Source: Epiperipatus broadwayi
Taxonomy: Eukaryota; Onychophora; Udeonychophora; Euonychophora; Peripatidae
NCBI GenBank assembly: GCA_028023455.1
Contig: JAQFVV010006426.1
Span: forward strand, 1 to 64,000
Reading direction: 5' to 3'
Length of the DNA stretch: 64,000 nucleotides
Of this stretch, positions 1-12,600 are shown piece by piece (within the stretch, counting starts at the first letter, position 1; each line of letters starts with the position of its first letter). The notes under the pieces were generated by a model that was not told where the DNA came from, ran no database searches, and saw only the letters and a list, made by a program, of their open reading frames with translations. Position numbers and translations under genes: made by a program.

Positions 1-594
1 TGAAGCAATGGATCTGAAGCCCGATCCATGCTTCACATCTTCCTATAAACTTAATTAGTATTGTAGACCTGAATTAAGTTTATAGTTCAATATCAGCAGG
101 GTTTTGCATTAGAGTTAAAAATAATTATGCTTATCAAATGTGTATTACATTTAAATATTTTGTTTTAAATAAATTTCATTCTATTAATAAAAATTGCTTA
201 ACCTATTAGTCAAACATATATATACATCTAGCGTATATATATGAGTTAATGCAAAATTCTGCTGAAATAAAATGCTTATTCTACTATAAAAAAATAATAA
301 TATATTGTTGTTAAAATTTTGTTAAAATATTTAGTATGATTTGATTTTGAGATAAGCCCGCCAACATTTTCTAAAAGAATGTATAGTTTTGATTAGTGAG
401 CCATTCAAGTCTAATTAAAGATGGCCTTCTCTTTCTTTCTTTTTAATTAATAGAATTCAAACTTTAAAGAAAGAAATCTAGAGTAAAAAAGTAAAAGTTA
501 TTTTTAGAAAATGTTATTTTGAAACAAAGGAGCATGGGGAGGCTTATCAAGATCTCAGATCATACAAACAATAGAAGGTAGCTGACAGAGAGGG

Positions 595-603
595 TATAAA
601 TAG
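595..603 (+). promoter_or_regulatory. TATA-box-like motif upstream of tandem repeats
   Basis: TATAAATAG preceded by GGG. It is followed about 25-30 bases downstream by the start of a tandem array, as in the LTR at 26660-27391. No gene follows in an open frame, so a promoter of an old LTR is the likeliest explanation, but no LTR ends or target duplication were found here. Confidence 0.35.
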
Positions 604-622
604 AAGTGAGAACAAAAGACTA

Positions 623-835
623 GATTATTCAGATTTTTCTTTTTGAAGGATTCAGATTTTTCTTTTTGAAGGATTCAGATTTTTCTTTTTGAAGGAGTCA
701 GATTATTCAGATTTTTCCTTTGGAAGGATTCAGTATTCAGATTTTCCCTTTGAAGGATTCATTTATTCAGATTTTCCTTTCGAAGGATTCCGTTGATTCA
801 GATTTTGCTTTTGAAGGATTCATTCAGAGTTTTCT
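623..835 (+). repeat. Tandem repeat, 23- to 33-bp units
   Basis: Three near-identical 23-bp units built on GGATTCAGATTTTTCTTTTT are followed by four or five diverged and longer units (TTTGAAGGATTC recurs). The array is pyrimidine-rich on the plus strand. Confidence 0.85.
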
Positions 836-2344
836 TGCTGGTTATTCCAAGTTTCCTTGAGAGTGCATTCATATTTCTTTTTGGAGAACTCTCTCCGATT
901 TGCTTCACATTTAGCTTGTGCTCCAAAAAGTTATACAGCTGTCGTTTTCAAATAATGGAGAAGTTTGAACATGCTCCAGTTAAAAGCCATAGTATTTTGA
1001 AGGAAATGAATATGCTCGGCTAGGCAAATAAATAGCTTTGCCTATCGCCGAGGTTCCTGAATACCATCCAAAATGCCATAGTATCCACTCAATAGTCATC
1101 TGAACTCTGTGCCGTGTCTGGAGAACTTTTCGTGAAACCATACTACATATTTTCATTGTCCGGACAAATCCCTAATCGACGGTCAGATCAAGCCACGAAC
1201 GCCGGAGGGAACATGACCAAGGAAAAAAAGGACGGTAATCGTATCTCCTCTATTGAACTATTTCTTATGCTACCTTTTTGTTCATATTTTTTTAATTGCT
1301 TCATTGAATTATATGTATTTGTTGATGTAACCATTTTTATTAGACTAGTCTTAATTATATATATTGTGTGATCATCTATCTATATTTAACCTTTTCTCCT
1401 TCGCTATTCTTCCTTACTAACCTGTGTAAATATTTAATATTCCATTGCGGTTAAGTTTAATAGTTAATTTTTGTTCATTTAAAATCTCTTTCCAGTTTTA
1501 TTTATGTTTGTTAATTAAATACGAGTCAGTTTCTTTTGTGTGCCAACTTGATCTCTATGATAACGCCTCTTTTGTCCGCCATTAGCTTTACGTATATCTG
1601 ATTTAACTATATACGTTTTAAATAATTTTTAAACACTGTTTGTAGCGCAAAGCAATTAGAAATGCTTTGCGAAAGATTCTTTTTTTATCGTACTTTATCG
1701 AGAAGATCGAGTTGACAATTTTTAATAAAATTGGGAAGAAAAGAGTTAGACCGCAAACCTATTAATCTGTTTTTATTGTCTAATTAGTTTGTTTCATTAA
1801 TTTAGAGGAATAGCGGAGGCCATTAAATCATTATTCATATTTTAAAGCCATTAATTAAACATATTATTTAACTATCAAAAGCTTGAGTTTCCTAATTTTA
1901 TTATAATGCTTTATTTTACTTTTCTAATGATCCAGGCACGCAAAACACATATTTCTTAGTACTTTTGCACATTTAACTATTTAGTTCCGTAAGTTTCCTG
2001 TCCATGTTTCTTTCCGCTGATGCTAAGCTGTCGCCGGTTGAAAAATAATTTATGCATGGCTCAGATAGTGTTGTTTGTTTGTGATCAGGCCTCGAGAATA
2101 GGCGAATGGGCAGAGGTCATAGTATTCTTGATTTAATATCTCGCGTATGGGTGGCCTCGAGGTACTTTCGCCTAGTATTCGAACTGGGTTAAACCAACAT
2201 ACATCATCTGACTGTCACAATAAATATACCCATGTTTATACTCCTATTTAACTTAACCATTTTTTACAACCCAGAATTCATTTATAAACAATTTTCTCTT
2301 TATACATTTATCTATATATCTTACTTAATAACTATATCTATACA

Positions 2345-3400
2345 AATCTCATCCTAATCCCAGAATCCCTATTAAATTTTTGTTTTATCTTTCTTATTAG
2401 TATTGCTTCTTTTATTTTCCTTTCTTTAGTATTTTCTGTATGTAATCTCAATTTTATTGAACTTTGTCTAAATATGCACCCTGCTTCTTTCATATGTATA
2501 AATATATCAGTGATTTATTATCTGACATAGTGTTTTAATCTTGTTTTTATAGAATTTTTTGTTTCTTCCACATATTTGTTTTATCAATCCCACTATCTAG
2601 ATATTGTTGCATTTTATCATATATACTCCGTTATTTCTTTATTATATCCTATGTATTTGTTATCTATCAAATTTAATAGGTTTTCTCTTTTTTTATTAAT
2701 TATTTTTGTAGTAATTATTCTTTTGCATTTTTTATTAATCTTCTTTATAATTTTGTTAAACTTATTTGTTTTTATTCCTATATATCTATTTTCACCTTTC
2801 TTTTTTCCTTAACTCTTTTCATCTTTATTTATCTTATACTCTATTTTTTCAATACTTCTTTTAATTATATGTACAGGGAAACCATTCATTTTTAACTCGT
2901 TGATTATTAAATCTTTTTATTTAATATAGTCTTCTTTTTTGAACAATACATTACAGTCCTGTATATTCTTGAATATATACAACTAATTTTATATTTCCTA
3001 TCAATGTTGGAAAACCAACTTATTTTGTTACCAATATTGTTCTTCTTATAAATATTTGTCTCAACATACTATTTTTTATCTATCAATTTCTTTTGAAATA
3101 TTATATCCAGATATGCAATTTCATTATTTTCTTCCTTTTCAACTGTAAAACTTTATATTCTCTTCTATTTTATTAATATCATTAATAAATCAGTTTATTT
3201 GTCTATGGCTTTTATTAAAAATCATCAAATAATCATCTACATATCTGTTAAAAAACAAAGAGCATTTCTATTTTCTGTCATATTTTTATCAAACTCATTC
3301 ATATAAATATTACTTAAAATTGCACTTAGCGCTCTTCCCATTAATAATCCTTTCTCTTTGTATTTTATTTTATTCATTATATCATAGCTCTGAAGAAGAC
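2345..3400 (-). mobile_element. Penelope-like retroelement relic (RT plus GIY-YIG)
   Basis: Minus-strand reading, broken by frameshifts and stops, gives in order GLLMGRALSAILSNIYM (near 3346-3295), RYVDDYLMIF (3245-3215), NEIAYLDI (near 3120-3100) and then ISWFSNIDRKYK. These are the fingers, catalytic YVDD box and thumb-proximal motifs of a Penelope-like reverse transcriptase. Further on come GVYMIKCNN (near 2620), which begins a GIY-YIG nuclease, and a tail like RKIKEAILIRKIKQKFNR (2424-2360), typical of the end of that domain. Having RT followed by a GIY-YIG nuclease is the defining layout of canonical Penelope-like elements. It is dead: several frameshifts, no intact ORF, no ends found. 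Confidence 0.75.
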
Positions 3401-3534
3401 TGCATGACACTCAAAATGTAAGTGTACCTATATACATATATATATATAAAGGGTTTACTAAAAAGTGTTCAAAGTGATTTGGATAAATTGTATTGGTAGT
3501 TTTATAATAGCATGTTGGAACCGCCTGAGGGCGT

Positions 3535-3671
3535 TATTTCTATGATAGCGCACAGAAATATGCCGTTTAGGCGGCCTCCGCTATTGAACGTTCTATTTCT
3601 AATGCGTAAGCCTAGAAATAGTCCGTTGGATGTGATGGCTGTGTCTATTTTTATGCTAATGCACAGAAACA
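3535..3671. repeat. Three tandem hairpins in a GC-richer patch
   Basis: Three units each have TATTTCT and AGAAATA (or a variant) as arms around a 10- to 14-base loop: 3535-3560, 3594-3620 and 3642-3671 (third one degenerate). Unit spacing is about 50-60 bases. The joining sequences are GC-rich (ACCGCCTGAGGGCG, GGCGGCCTCCGC). Confidence 0.65.
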
Positions 3672-5049
3672 TAAAACTACCATTGTATTTATGTATAAGA
3701 TATTTAAGAAAAGGGTAATTTTGGTAATATTTCTAAATACATAAGACATTGAGGTCTTTACTAATGCATCTTTTTAAAGATCTTTCCTTCTGTAAATAAG
3801 AACAATATTTTTTTTCTCTCTTTTTGTTGATATGCAAAATAGTATGTCAATGTATAATAAAAAATTAATCAAATAACAAATCTATAAAAAAAAATGCTAA
3901 TATGGGTAGTGCATCATACATGTATATTATGTAGGCTAGAAACTCACAATATTTAGTAAGATTTTACTTTTATTATTACTCTAAAAAAAAGTTCTGTAAT
4001 GAGTCGACAAGCAAGGGTTCAGCTAATATGACAACCTTTGATAATTCTACTCAATTCATAAATAAAGGTACTACAAATGTCTAGCAAAAAGACAGTCATA
4101 AACTATATATTCATACATAGATGCATAACAAAGTTACATATATATATAAGTAAAAAAAAACTATTCTGATACAGCGATTGAGCTAGTTTGACTTATATAA
4201 AAATTTGATAATTTTTTTTAAGTAGCTATCCAATAGTTAATCTAGCTATTCTTTGCTGGAGAGTTAAAATGGAACCCAAAATAATCTGTGATAGCCAAAT
4301 GAGTGGCATACTAAACATAATTGTAAGCAGTTAAGTGATTCAGTTCTGATTCACTTAACACAATAAAATATGCAAAACTGAAGAAAATTCATAAGGCTTA
4401 TGCATACAGAAATAGATAATGATTCCAAATGTATATCTGAAATTCAACTTGATCATGAAAATATTTGATTGGTTGTTCCATTTTGAAAATTTTCTGGCTT
4501 TATGAATTTTCTTTTTGTGAATTTTATTAACAATGCTTAATCTTTTTTTGTAATTGAAAAAAAATCATTGATGAGTTTCAATTTTTGCTTTTCTTAATTT
4601 AAATATAAAAGATTCTGCAAGACAAAATTCGTATTGAAACATCAATATTAAGCTTCCCCTACACTTGTACAGGATTAATATATAATCAAGAACTTTGTGA
4701 ATACACACATTAAAATTCCTGTCTGATAAAATTGTAATTTTTTATAATTTTTTTATGATCGCTACTTCAAAGATCAATGAAACTAACAAAACTTTTGCAA
4801 TGTGGAGAATTTTCTTTCAAGTATTTAGAAATATTAAGAATAATTTGTCTGTTTGATAAATAGTAATGGTTTGTAGATTGTTTGAATTCTTTTCCTTTAA
4901 ATAACATCTTTATTACTAATCGTATACTCTACCATTTTGTCTTTAGAATTCAATTTATTAATCAACTGACTATTAGAGATGATTTCAAGCTTTTCCTTGA
5001 TTTCCTCTCAAAAAACCGTTTTGAAATGAGAAGACAGGATTAATATTTC

Positions 5050-5730
5050 AAGTCTCCTCTATAGATGATATTTCTAACTAAAATGCAAATGATTAACTAC
5101 TTATTTTATATCTTATCTATTCTCACACTTCTATGTACAACAATTTGCATATGAATATAAACTACTTAAGATCATTTTGCTGACTGCAATGGAAAATTCT
5201 AGTGCAACTAACATATAATGCAAGATAAACTTATCTAATATTCTGAAAAGTTATATGCATATCAATCATCTGCAAAAAATATATAATAAATTAATAATGA
5301 GCAGTTTAAAAAAAAAGATTAAATAGCATTTTGATTTTAAATTTTCAGATTAGTAAACATTCATTTTCATTGTCCATCTAATAGATCTATATGATTATGA
5401 GCACCTTTACTTTTTTTATGGCAGTTTGTTCAACAGTAATTTCATGCTTCATTCCTTTTTATATGTTGTAATTAGATTTGTTCTATAAATGAAATAAATC
5501 AATCTCTTTCAATTTTTAGGCTAATTCACTTCTGCCAAATACATTTATACAAATTTGTATTAATTTTATCACTCTAGCTTTTTTTAATAATTCAACAGAA
5601 ATCTCATTTACAAATGCGTTTTCCCTTTTGCCATTTCTTTCATAGTCCATCTTACTTTAGCATCAACAGTTCATAAATGAAGTTTTTTTAATGAAAGTAA
5701 CCACTGTCAGTTATATCCTTATGCAGCTTT
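5050..5730 (-). mobile_element. LINE reverse-transcriptase fragment
   Basis: Minus-strand reading with several frame changes gives AKGK, NEISVELLKKAR and IKLIQICIN between about 5690 and 5560. This is the conserved block just before the RT palm in CR1/RTE-like LINEs (pattern GKAPGxDxISxELLK). Only traces are readable further on, to about 5050. No ORF survives. Confidence 0.55.
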
Positions 5731-6139
5731 TGCATTATTCCTTTTAGCACTTTTAACTTCATTGCTTAAAAACTGATTCGTGTTTTTAACATTCGTAATA
5801 GTTCCCAATGAAATTGGTTAATTCTGAATCTAATTTTTTTAAAGACATATCTTGTTTTCCCTATCAATAACACAGCGTGTTTGAAGAACACTATTTTAAT
5901 TAAATTTGATAGGATTCAATCTTGAGCCCTGTAAATAAGCAAATAAGACCTATAAATAAAATAAGCATATTTCAGTTTACTAAAAAAATATTCCATAAGA
6001 AAACAATGGAACTGTTGCTTTGGATACCTATGATCGCCTATTAAAAGAGTTATTCTTCATAAAAATGATGTCTAAAGCTTCTTCCACTCTTAATCTATTG
6101 CTTCTATTAAATCTTTACAAATAAACTAAGCTTCTCAGA

Positions 6140-6290
6140 ATGCAACTTTTCATAAGACTTTTATTTAAAATACTGCAATTTTGACTGACTAGCTGTCTTC
6201 TTCAGATAAGTGAAAAGACTGCTAATCAGTCAAAACTCCATATTTTAAATAAAGCTTTGTAAAAAGTACATTATGAATAATGTGCTTTAT
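6140..6290. repeat. Palindromic short element with CTGAAGAAGAC hairpin
   Basis: The two outer arms contain TATTTTAAATAAA in opposite orientations. Inside them TTTTGACTGACTAGCTGTC faces GACTGCTAATCAGTCAAAAC. The minus strand carries CTGAAGAAGACAG at the centre (6205-6193). It is one of at least six copies of this motif in the window (see findings). Confidence 0.6.
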
Positions 6291-6571
6291 TGGTAAAGGC
6301 ATTCTTAAGAAGATAAAATAAATAAGAATATTAAAATAGTAAAATATGAATAAAAATATTTTCCTCTTTGAAGAGATGTAAATTCAACAATATATACTTT
6401 GTAATAAAATAGTTATATTTTGATTATATCTATTACTTTTTAATTATATATATAAAAAAAGCATCAACATTTTATCTAACATATATAAAAAAAAAGCTTT
6501 AACAAATTCTTACAAAAGCAAGAATTTCTAAACAAACATATAAATTTTTAATTTTATAATTTAAGATTTAC

Positions 6572-6647
6572 TTCGGTGAAACTTTGTAATCAGGAAGATG
6601 AGGAACTCCAATATCCCAGCAATGAACATATCTGTCAGAAGAGCCAC
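6572..6647 (-). CDS. LRWD1: LRWD1 WD40 exon, last one in window (residues 390-414)
   Basis: Acceptor TTAATTCCTAG; two bases complete Ser, then 24 codons and two bases. GSSDRYVHCWDIGVPHLPDY contains the WD dipeptide that closes a WD40 repeat and matches WDIGVP in vertebrates. The donor is taken as GTAAATC (GT at 6571-6570). Reading straight through that donor gives an in-frame TAA one codon on, so retention of the intron would end the protein in mid-propeller. A continuation is expected because the family has about 200 more residues. I found no convincing next exon in 1-6570. Confidence 0.93.
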
Positions 6648-9600
6648 CTAGGAATTAAAAAAAAAAAAAATTAAGGGTGATAAATACTACAGCGCAAACA
6701 CATATTAGTTTCAGGTTTTCCCATAAGAATAGGTAGAAAACCATTCACTCAAAAAAAAAAAGATCAGTAAGTGGTAGTTTTGATGGTCTCTACTAATATA
6801 AACAAAATTACTGACATATTACTCAATCATCAAAAAGAAATTTTAGATATCACATGTAAATAATGATGACTCTTCTACTTATTGATCTTTCACAGCATGA
6901 TGATATAATTTCTCACCTGCTTTTTTACAGATCAGAGTTATTTGAAAGAACATTTGAAATATTTTATCCATAAAAACATTCATATCAACATATACATTTA
7001 TTTAATACACAGCAAATATATAAATAAAAACAATTATTTTCTTTGATACAGTCTTCACAATTAATTATTATCCATGCCCTATGCTGTCTCATGTATTGGA
7101 ACAGTGACAAGCTCGAGAGCTAAAGTTCCTTGAATTAAAATTCAACCTGCCAAGCAATTAATCATTCAATTATTATTTACTCCAATGCTTAAATACAAAT
7201 ATTTTTTAATGTTTTCATTAACTATACTTCAGTAGAATGATAAAACAGAAAGGAAAACTGTAAATTATCATCTGGCATTTGACTAGTTGGATGATTATTA
7301 AAATTCTTTCATTGATTCTCTTTTAGAAGTATGCTGAAAAGATCATTATTTTAAGCAAGCTATTTAAATACTGATTTACCTTATAATTATGAAGCCAGTA
7401 AATATTAATAGTCAAGATAATTTATTAAATTAAGTTTTAGATGAATATTTTTTTGTAAAAATCATTAGTTATGTTTTTAAAAAGATATTTTTATAACAAA
7501 ATTATAAATAACATTCAAACACTCTCTATTAACTCATCATTTAACTACAACAATAAAAGGCTCATATGATCAGTTACCTAGGAATCAATTTCAACGGCTC
7601 TGCCACACTCCAATATCACTAATCACAAATCAGAATCATATTTATATTAAACATATTTCACTTGTTTATTTCAAAGCATGACCTACAATAATTAAAAATA
7701 ACATGTGAGGAGACCACTACTGTGCTGAACAGTTAAAATTTAATGCCATAGAATATAAATGAAAAGCAAATGTCTTCTCTTATTAAATAAGATTAATACA
7801 TTAATTGCTAGATATTATAAGTTTGTATTTAATTTTAAGTAATTACATTTACATTTAATTCCAATTACATGTTAATTTTTTATTTTTTATAACAAATGCA
7901 TACTGAGAACATTTCAATATTTAATAAAACTTCCCATTTTTTCTGCTCAATTTTCTTAACTGTTCATATTTCGGCTCCCATTTTATAATACTCCAAACAA
8001 ACTATTTAATAAACTTCCTTTTTAGTAAAAGCTTGTTTAATAGAAAAAAGTTTATTGAGAAATATGTATATGAATCGAAATACATGTGTACAACTGAATA
8101 ATCTTTTTCATAAGAGATAGATATAGGAAGTTTATTTAATATATATATTATCATTGCAATTCTTGCTCTAATTTCTTTACGGCTACTTTCATCAACAATT
8201 AACCAATTTTCAAGTTATTTAAGAGCACAAACATGCTACTATAACAACCCATCTTTATGCTTAATTTTTTTCTCTCTACCTATTTTCATTGCTCTAATTT
8301 TAACATTCATTTTTCATTTCAAACTTTCTGAAAGTTTTGTCAATTATACAAAACGTTCTACTGAGCCAACTCTCACTTTTCTGCAAGTGTTATGTCATCA
8401 GCAAAACCAAACATGGCCAACATTTGCCAATTAAAGTGGTTGTTAGAATGAATCTCTATAAAATGAATAGAATAAAGTCAGTATATTGAAAATATATGTT
8501 AAATAACTTTATGTTAAAATATGCATCTATTTATTTCAAAAAAAGAAAAAAGGCTATAAAATTTTCAACTTACTAAAAAGCCAGGTAGGATGTTTGGGAT
8601 GGAAGAGAAGAGCATTAACAGGATGAGAGTGAGCAATGAAATCCTTGTAACAGGTGAGCTGCGAAGGATGGATCAGAAGAATAGACTTCAGTTTTCCTAC
8701 ATTTTAAACAAAATTAATATTACAGTATTTTCATATTCCAAAAAAAAAAAAAACTTGATATGAGTAATGTGAACAATCATCAAAACCTTATATATCATTC
8801 TCTGCATATTTCAAACACATGCTTTTGGAAGCAATATTTCACTCTAGTTACTTTACTCCAATCATGTGAATTATAACTTCAAGCAATCAGTGGACCTTAG
8901 TTGCAAATATTATATAATCCATATCACCCAGACAAGCATTTGGATAATGACTCTTTGTCAGTGAAGGTGTATAGACCACTTACATCCAATAGTTGCCTTT
9001 CATGCAATAAAGCTGATTCAAAACACTCTAACATTACGAATTGATGTCGCTGCCTAAGTGATCTCTCTATATCTCCAAATATTTTTTAGAATTTCAGGAT
9101 AAAAACAAGAGTTAAAAGTGGCTCCTGGCTGTGTAAATGCAAATAGTCCAAAGTTCTCACAAAAGTCATTAGCCAGAATCAAATCTGGGGATATGAATTA
9201 CATAGTACTAAGAACCAATATCGATATTGATGGCTCTGGAATAAAATATATCGAGTGAATTACTGCTCCTAGAAGCATAATATATACAATACTAACATAT
9301 ATATGTTTATTACTTTAAAAATCTGTTGAGAATATTTCTTAAGAAATCTACAGATAACCATCAAAGAAAAGGATATCAAAATAAATGTAAACCTACTATA
9401 TTAAAAAATACAATTTGCCCAAAATCATAAAAAAAAAATTACTGAAGAATTCAAAATATAACAATAATAACAAACTATATATAATAACTACATTATAAAG
9501 ACAAATACTAATTATGACTAAATATCTTTATGTGTATGTTCTGGCTTAACCTGTGGTGAAATTCTTTAGTCAGTCAGTCAACGCTATGAGACAACTCAAA

Positions 9601-12600
9601 ACATCCAAGAAAATTTATTCAGTTTGCCATTAATTGGCTGTTTAAAAAAAATTCCTATTTCTAGTCTGGATTTGAACAATAAATTATTTTTAGGCAATTC
9701 ACTAATCACTATGCTATTAAATCTATCAGATCAAAACATTATTTGATAATAAGATATAGAACCTGAATAGATACACAAGTTAATGACTAATGATAAAAAA
9801 GAATCTTTCAGGATGAAGTACAACATTAAAATTACTTCAGGATATGTGCGGAATAAAAAAAAAAGGTAATTATAATTTAAATGTAATCTTTTGTAAACAG
9901 TTCTAGAATGAGAACCCCACAAATAAGCAAATAATCATCATGTGAATAATTATTTCAAAAATTCTTATGACATTCAAGCATCGAACAGACATATTTAGTA
10001 TTTGGGTCTAAGTTTTATAGACAGGTAGATTATCATTAGTCCAAAATCCTTTAGTTCTATGGCTTTGTTGGATTTTAACAAATCTCCTACACAAACTAAC
10101 TCAGCATCCACTTCCAGAGTTTTCTATATCTTCTTTATTTATAGAAGATTTCAATTTTAATAATGGTCTTTGAGTACATGTAAAGAGGATCAAGCCTATC
10201 GCCAACTTTTAGAATGGATTTAAGCAACATGCATTTATCAATTTACAATGCCAAACATGGATGAACATTTTAAAATGGCAAACTCAGGGCAAGCCAGAGT
10301 AATCAATAAATGCAAGAAGGGTTTGTGCATAAATTCCCTATCTAGTACCAACTAATATCCCCAGACTAATTTCTAATTTGTGACTTTCATCAGTAAGGAG
10401 CCTAGGATCTAAGAGCTTAGATACATGTGGAACATGGCTTTACTTTGACAAAAAATAGTTCATAGTTAACTGCTGAACTAATGTCATTTGATCATTCCCC
10501 CCATAGTCATGAACCAAGAGTAATCACTCTTGGAATTCACATTCCTCTAGTTGAAAGTTATCTTGCTCTGAGATGCAATTTTAAAAAAACTAACTGGAGT
10601 CAATACACTGAATATCTTAAACAGAAATATTAATATAATCTTTCCAATTATCTCTTGTTATGATATGTTTAACAAACTCATAGCAGCAGCTACCAAGGAG
10701 TCCATTCCTCATGGATATCAAAAGCAATTCATTCCTGGTTGGAACAAAGCGGGCAGAAATGCTCTTTATAACCAATTTTTGTCTATCAAAAATCCAGAAA
10801 TTGCTGACAAACTTGTAAAATTTCTAAATGATACCAGGAAAGAAAAATGGGGAGAGATCACGGAGAAGCAAAACTTTATAAGATCTAGTCACTAGGGCTG
10901 GTCACTTTTACAAAAACTTCGTGAATGTAAAATACTTATAAAGGAATTATTATTGTCAATGATAATGGGGTTGCCAATCTTATTTTTACATAAAGCTTCC
11001 AAAACCCACGATAGATGAAACAAGAAAAAGCATAATCAGAACAGAATTGTAATCTTCTCTTTCAAAATGTTCATCTAATACCAATCTAATAAAAACATGT
11101 AGATGTTGGTAAACTTATACTTGCTCTTGACTGTCTTAAATCAATAAAGGCCCCAAGGAGGAGATCACATGCTTCAAAGTTTCTACGAAATTTAGCACAT
11201 AAAGTTAAAGCAATGTTGGGAAAACTATTTAATAACATTATTCACACAAAAACTATTCAAAAATGTGACACAAAAAAAAAAAAGCAGACTTAAAAACAAA
11301 TAAAATTAGAAATGATCCAAAAAAGTATCCAATATCATTAAGCATTTACCACAAGCTTTTTAACAGATCATATTAAACAAGATTTTTGCCAATAGTAGAG
11401 AGCCATCTATGGTTTAGGCCAAGAAAAAGCTACTGTGAATAAGTTTTATCTTAACAACTTGGTAAAAGGCTTTCAAAATAAAAACAGATGTTATTTTTAT
11501 TAATTAACTGCAGCTTATGATTCTATTCAGAGAAATAATCTTCTAAAATTTTTATATGCAGAAAAGCCATTAAAATACTTAACAAAATGCTCTCCATAAC
11601 AAAAATTCAATTGATATTAAATAATTGCAAAAAATATAAAACATTACATAACGATCTATCACAAGCTTCAATTCTTTCACTACTTAATTTTAATACATTC
11701 ATCGAGTAACCTTCCAGAAACAGAAAATATATCTATACTAATAATATTGCTTTGATTTTTCTAAACAAATTCTTTCTCTGAAATAGAAGTCTCTCAATCC
11801 AGAATATGAACAGATTGGAAATCTTTTAGATTTTATTCCTAACCTAATAAGACAACAGGAAAATACCTTGTAATTTGAATATAAACTTCTGCACTAATAG
11901 AGTGAAACCCAACCCCATTCCATGCTATTTATGATTAATCTAGAATCATAATCTTATTTCTCTCATTTATCTAAAGTTAGATCAAAATTAATTTATAGAA
12001 GTAATCTCCTTAGAAAACAGGTGGCCAGTACTTAGGATTACAATGCAATAACTTTATGGACAGTTTCCTTAGTTCTAGCTTATTCTGCTTGTAAATACTG
12101 AGTGAGTGTTTGGAGAAAAAAATGCCTATAGTAAACTTCTGGATATTCAATTAAATATTATCATGAGAAATATTAGTGGCACACTCAAGTCTATTTATTC
12201 TTTTACAGTGGCTTCCTGCTCTTTCTCATATTCCTTCACCAAATATCAGAAGAGAAGTTGCCCTGTGTATAAAAATTGGTTAAGTAGATTATACTTGCCA
12301 ATAACTCCAGAAGATTTATGTCAAATCAAGATTCCTTTTTTGGAAATTCAAGAATCTACAATAAAAGAATTATGGCATACAAAGCAAATTTTTATGAAAG
12401 TTCAAACAAATTTCTTTTTACAGATCCAATAGCAAAGTAAGTGGATTTGGTCTTTCTATAAGCAGGTCAAAACTCTTAACAGTTTCAGAAACAACCTATG
12501 GTTGTTACTCTCATCTACTTCATAAATATAATTTAACAATCAATAATCTATATAAATGTGGACAAATACAAGCCATGAACCACATAGTTAATGATTGTTG

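Larger units (their letters stand above)
1..6571 (-). other. LRWD1 intron after the last visible exon (partial)
   Basis: At least 6.5 kb of intron sequence. It holds a TATA box with tandem repeats (595-835), a Penelope-like relic (2345-3400), a tandem hairpin array (3535-3671), a LINE fragment (5050-5730) and a palindromic short element (6140-6290). In 836-2230 there are patches of higher GC (near 1030-1240, 1550-1620 and 2020-2200) with no recognisable gene. I see nothing but AT-rich sequence in 1-590 and 3720-5040. Confidence 0.7.

Noticed and set aside
1-59. AG-preceded stretch on the minus strand tested as the next LRWD1 exon
   Set aside because: In the phase required after the exon at 6572-6647 it meets a stop within four codons.
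2576-2812. 78-codon hydrophobic plus-strand frame
   Set aside because: T-rich complement of the Penelope-like relic; the coding signal is on the other strand.
3512-3718. 68-codon frame with internal similarity (MIAHRN, MRKPRN, MLMHRN)
   Set aside because: The similarity comes from the tandem hairpin array; no start context or homology supports a protein.
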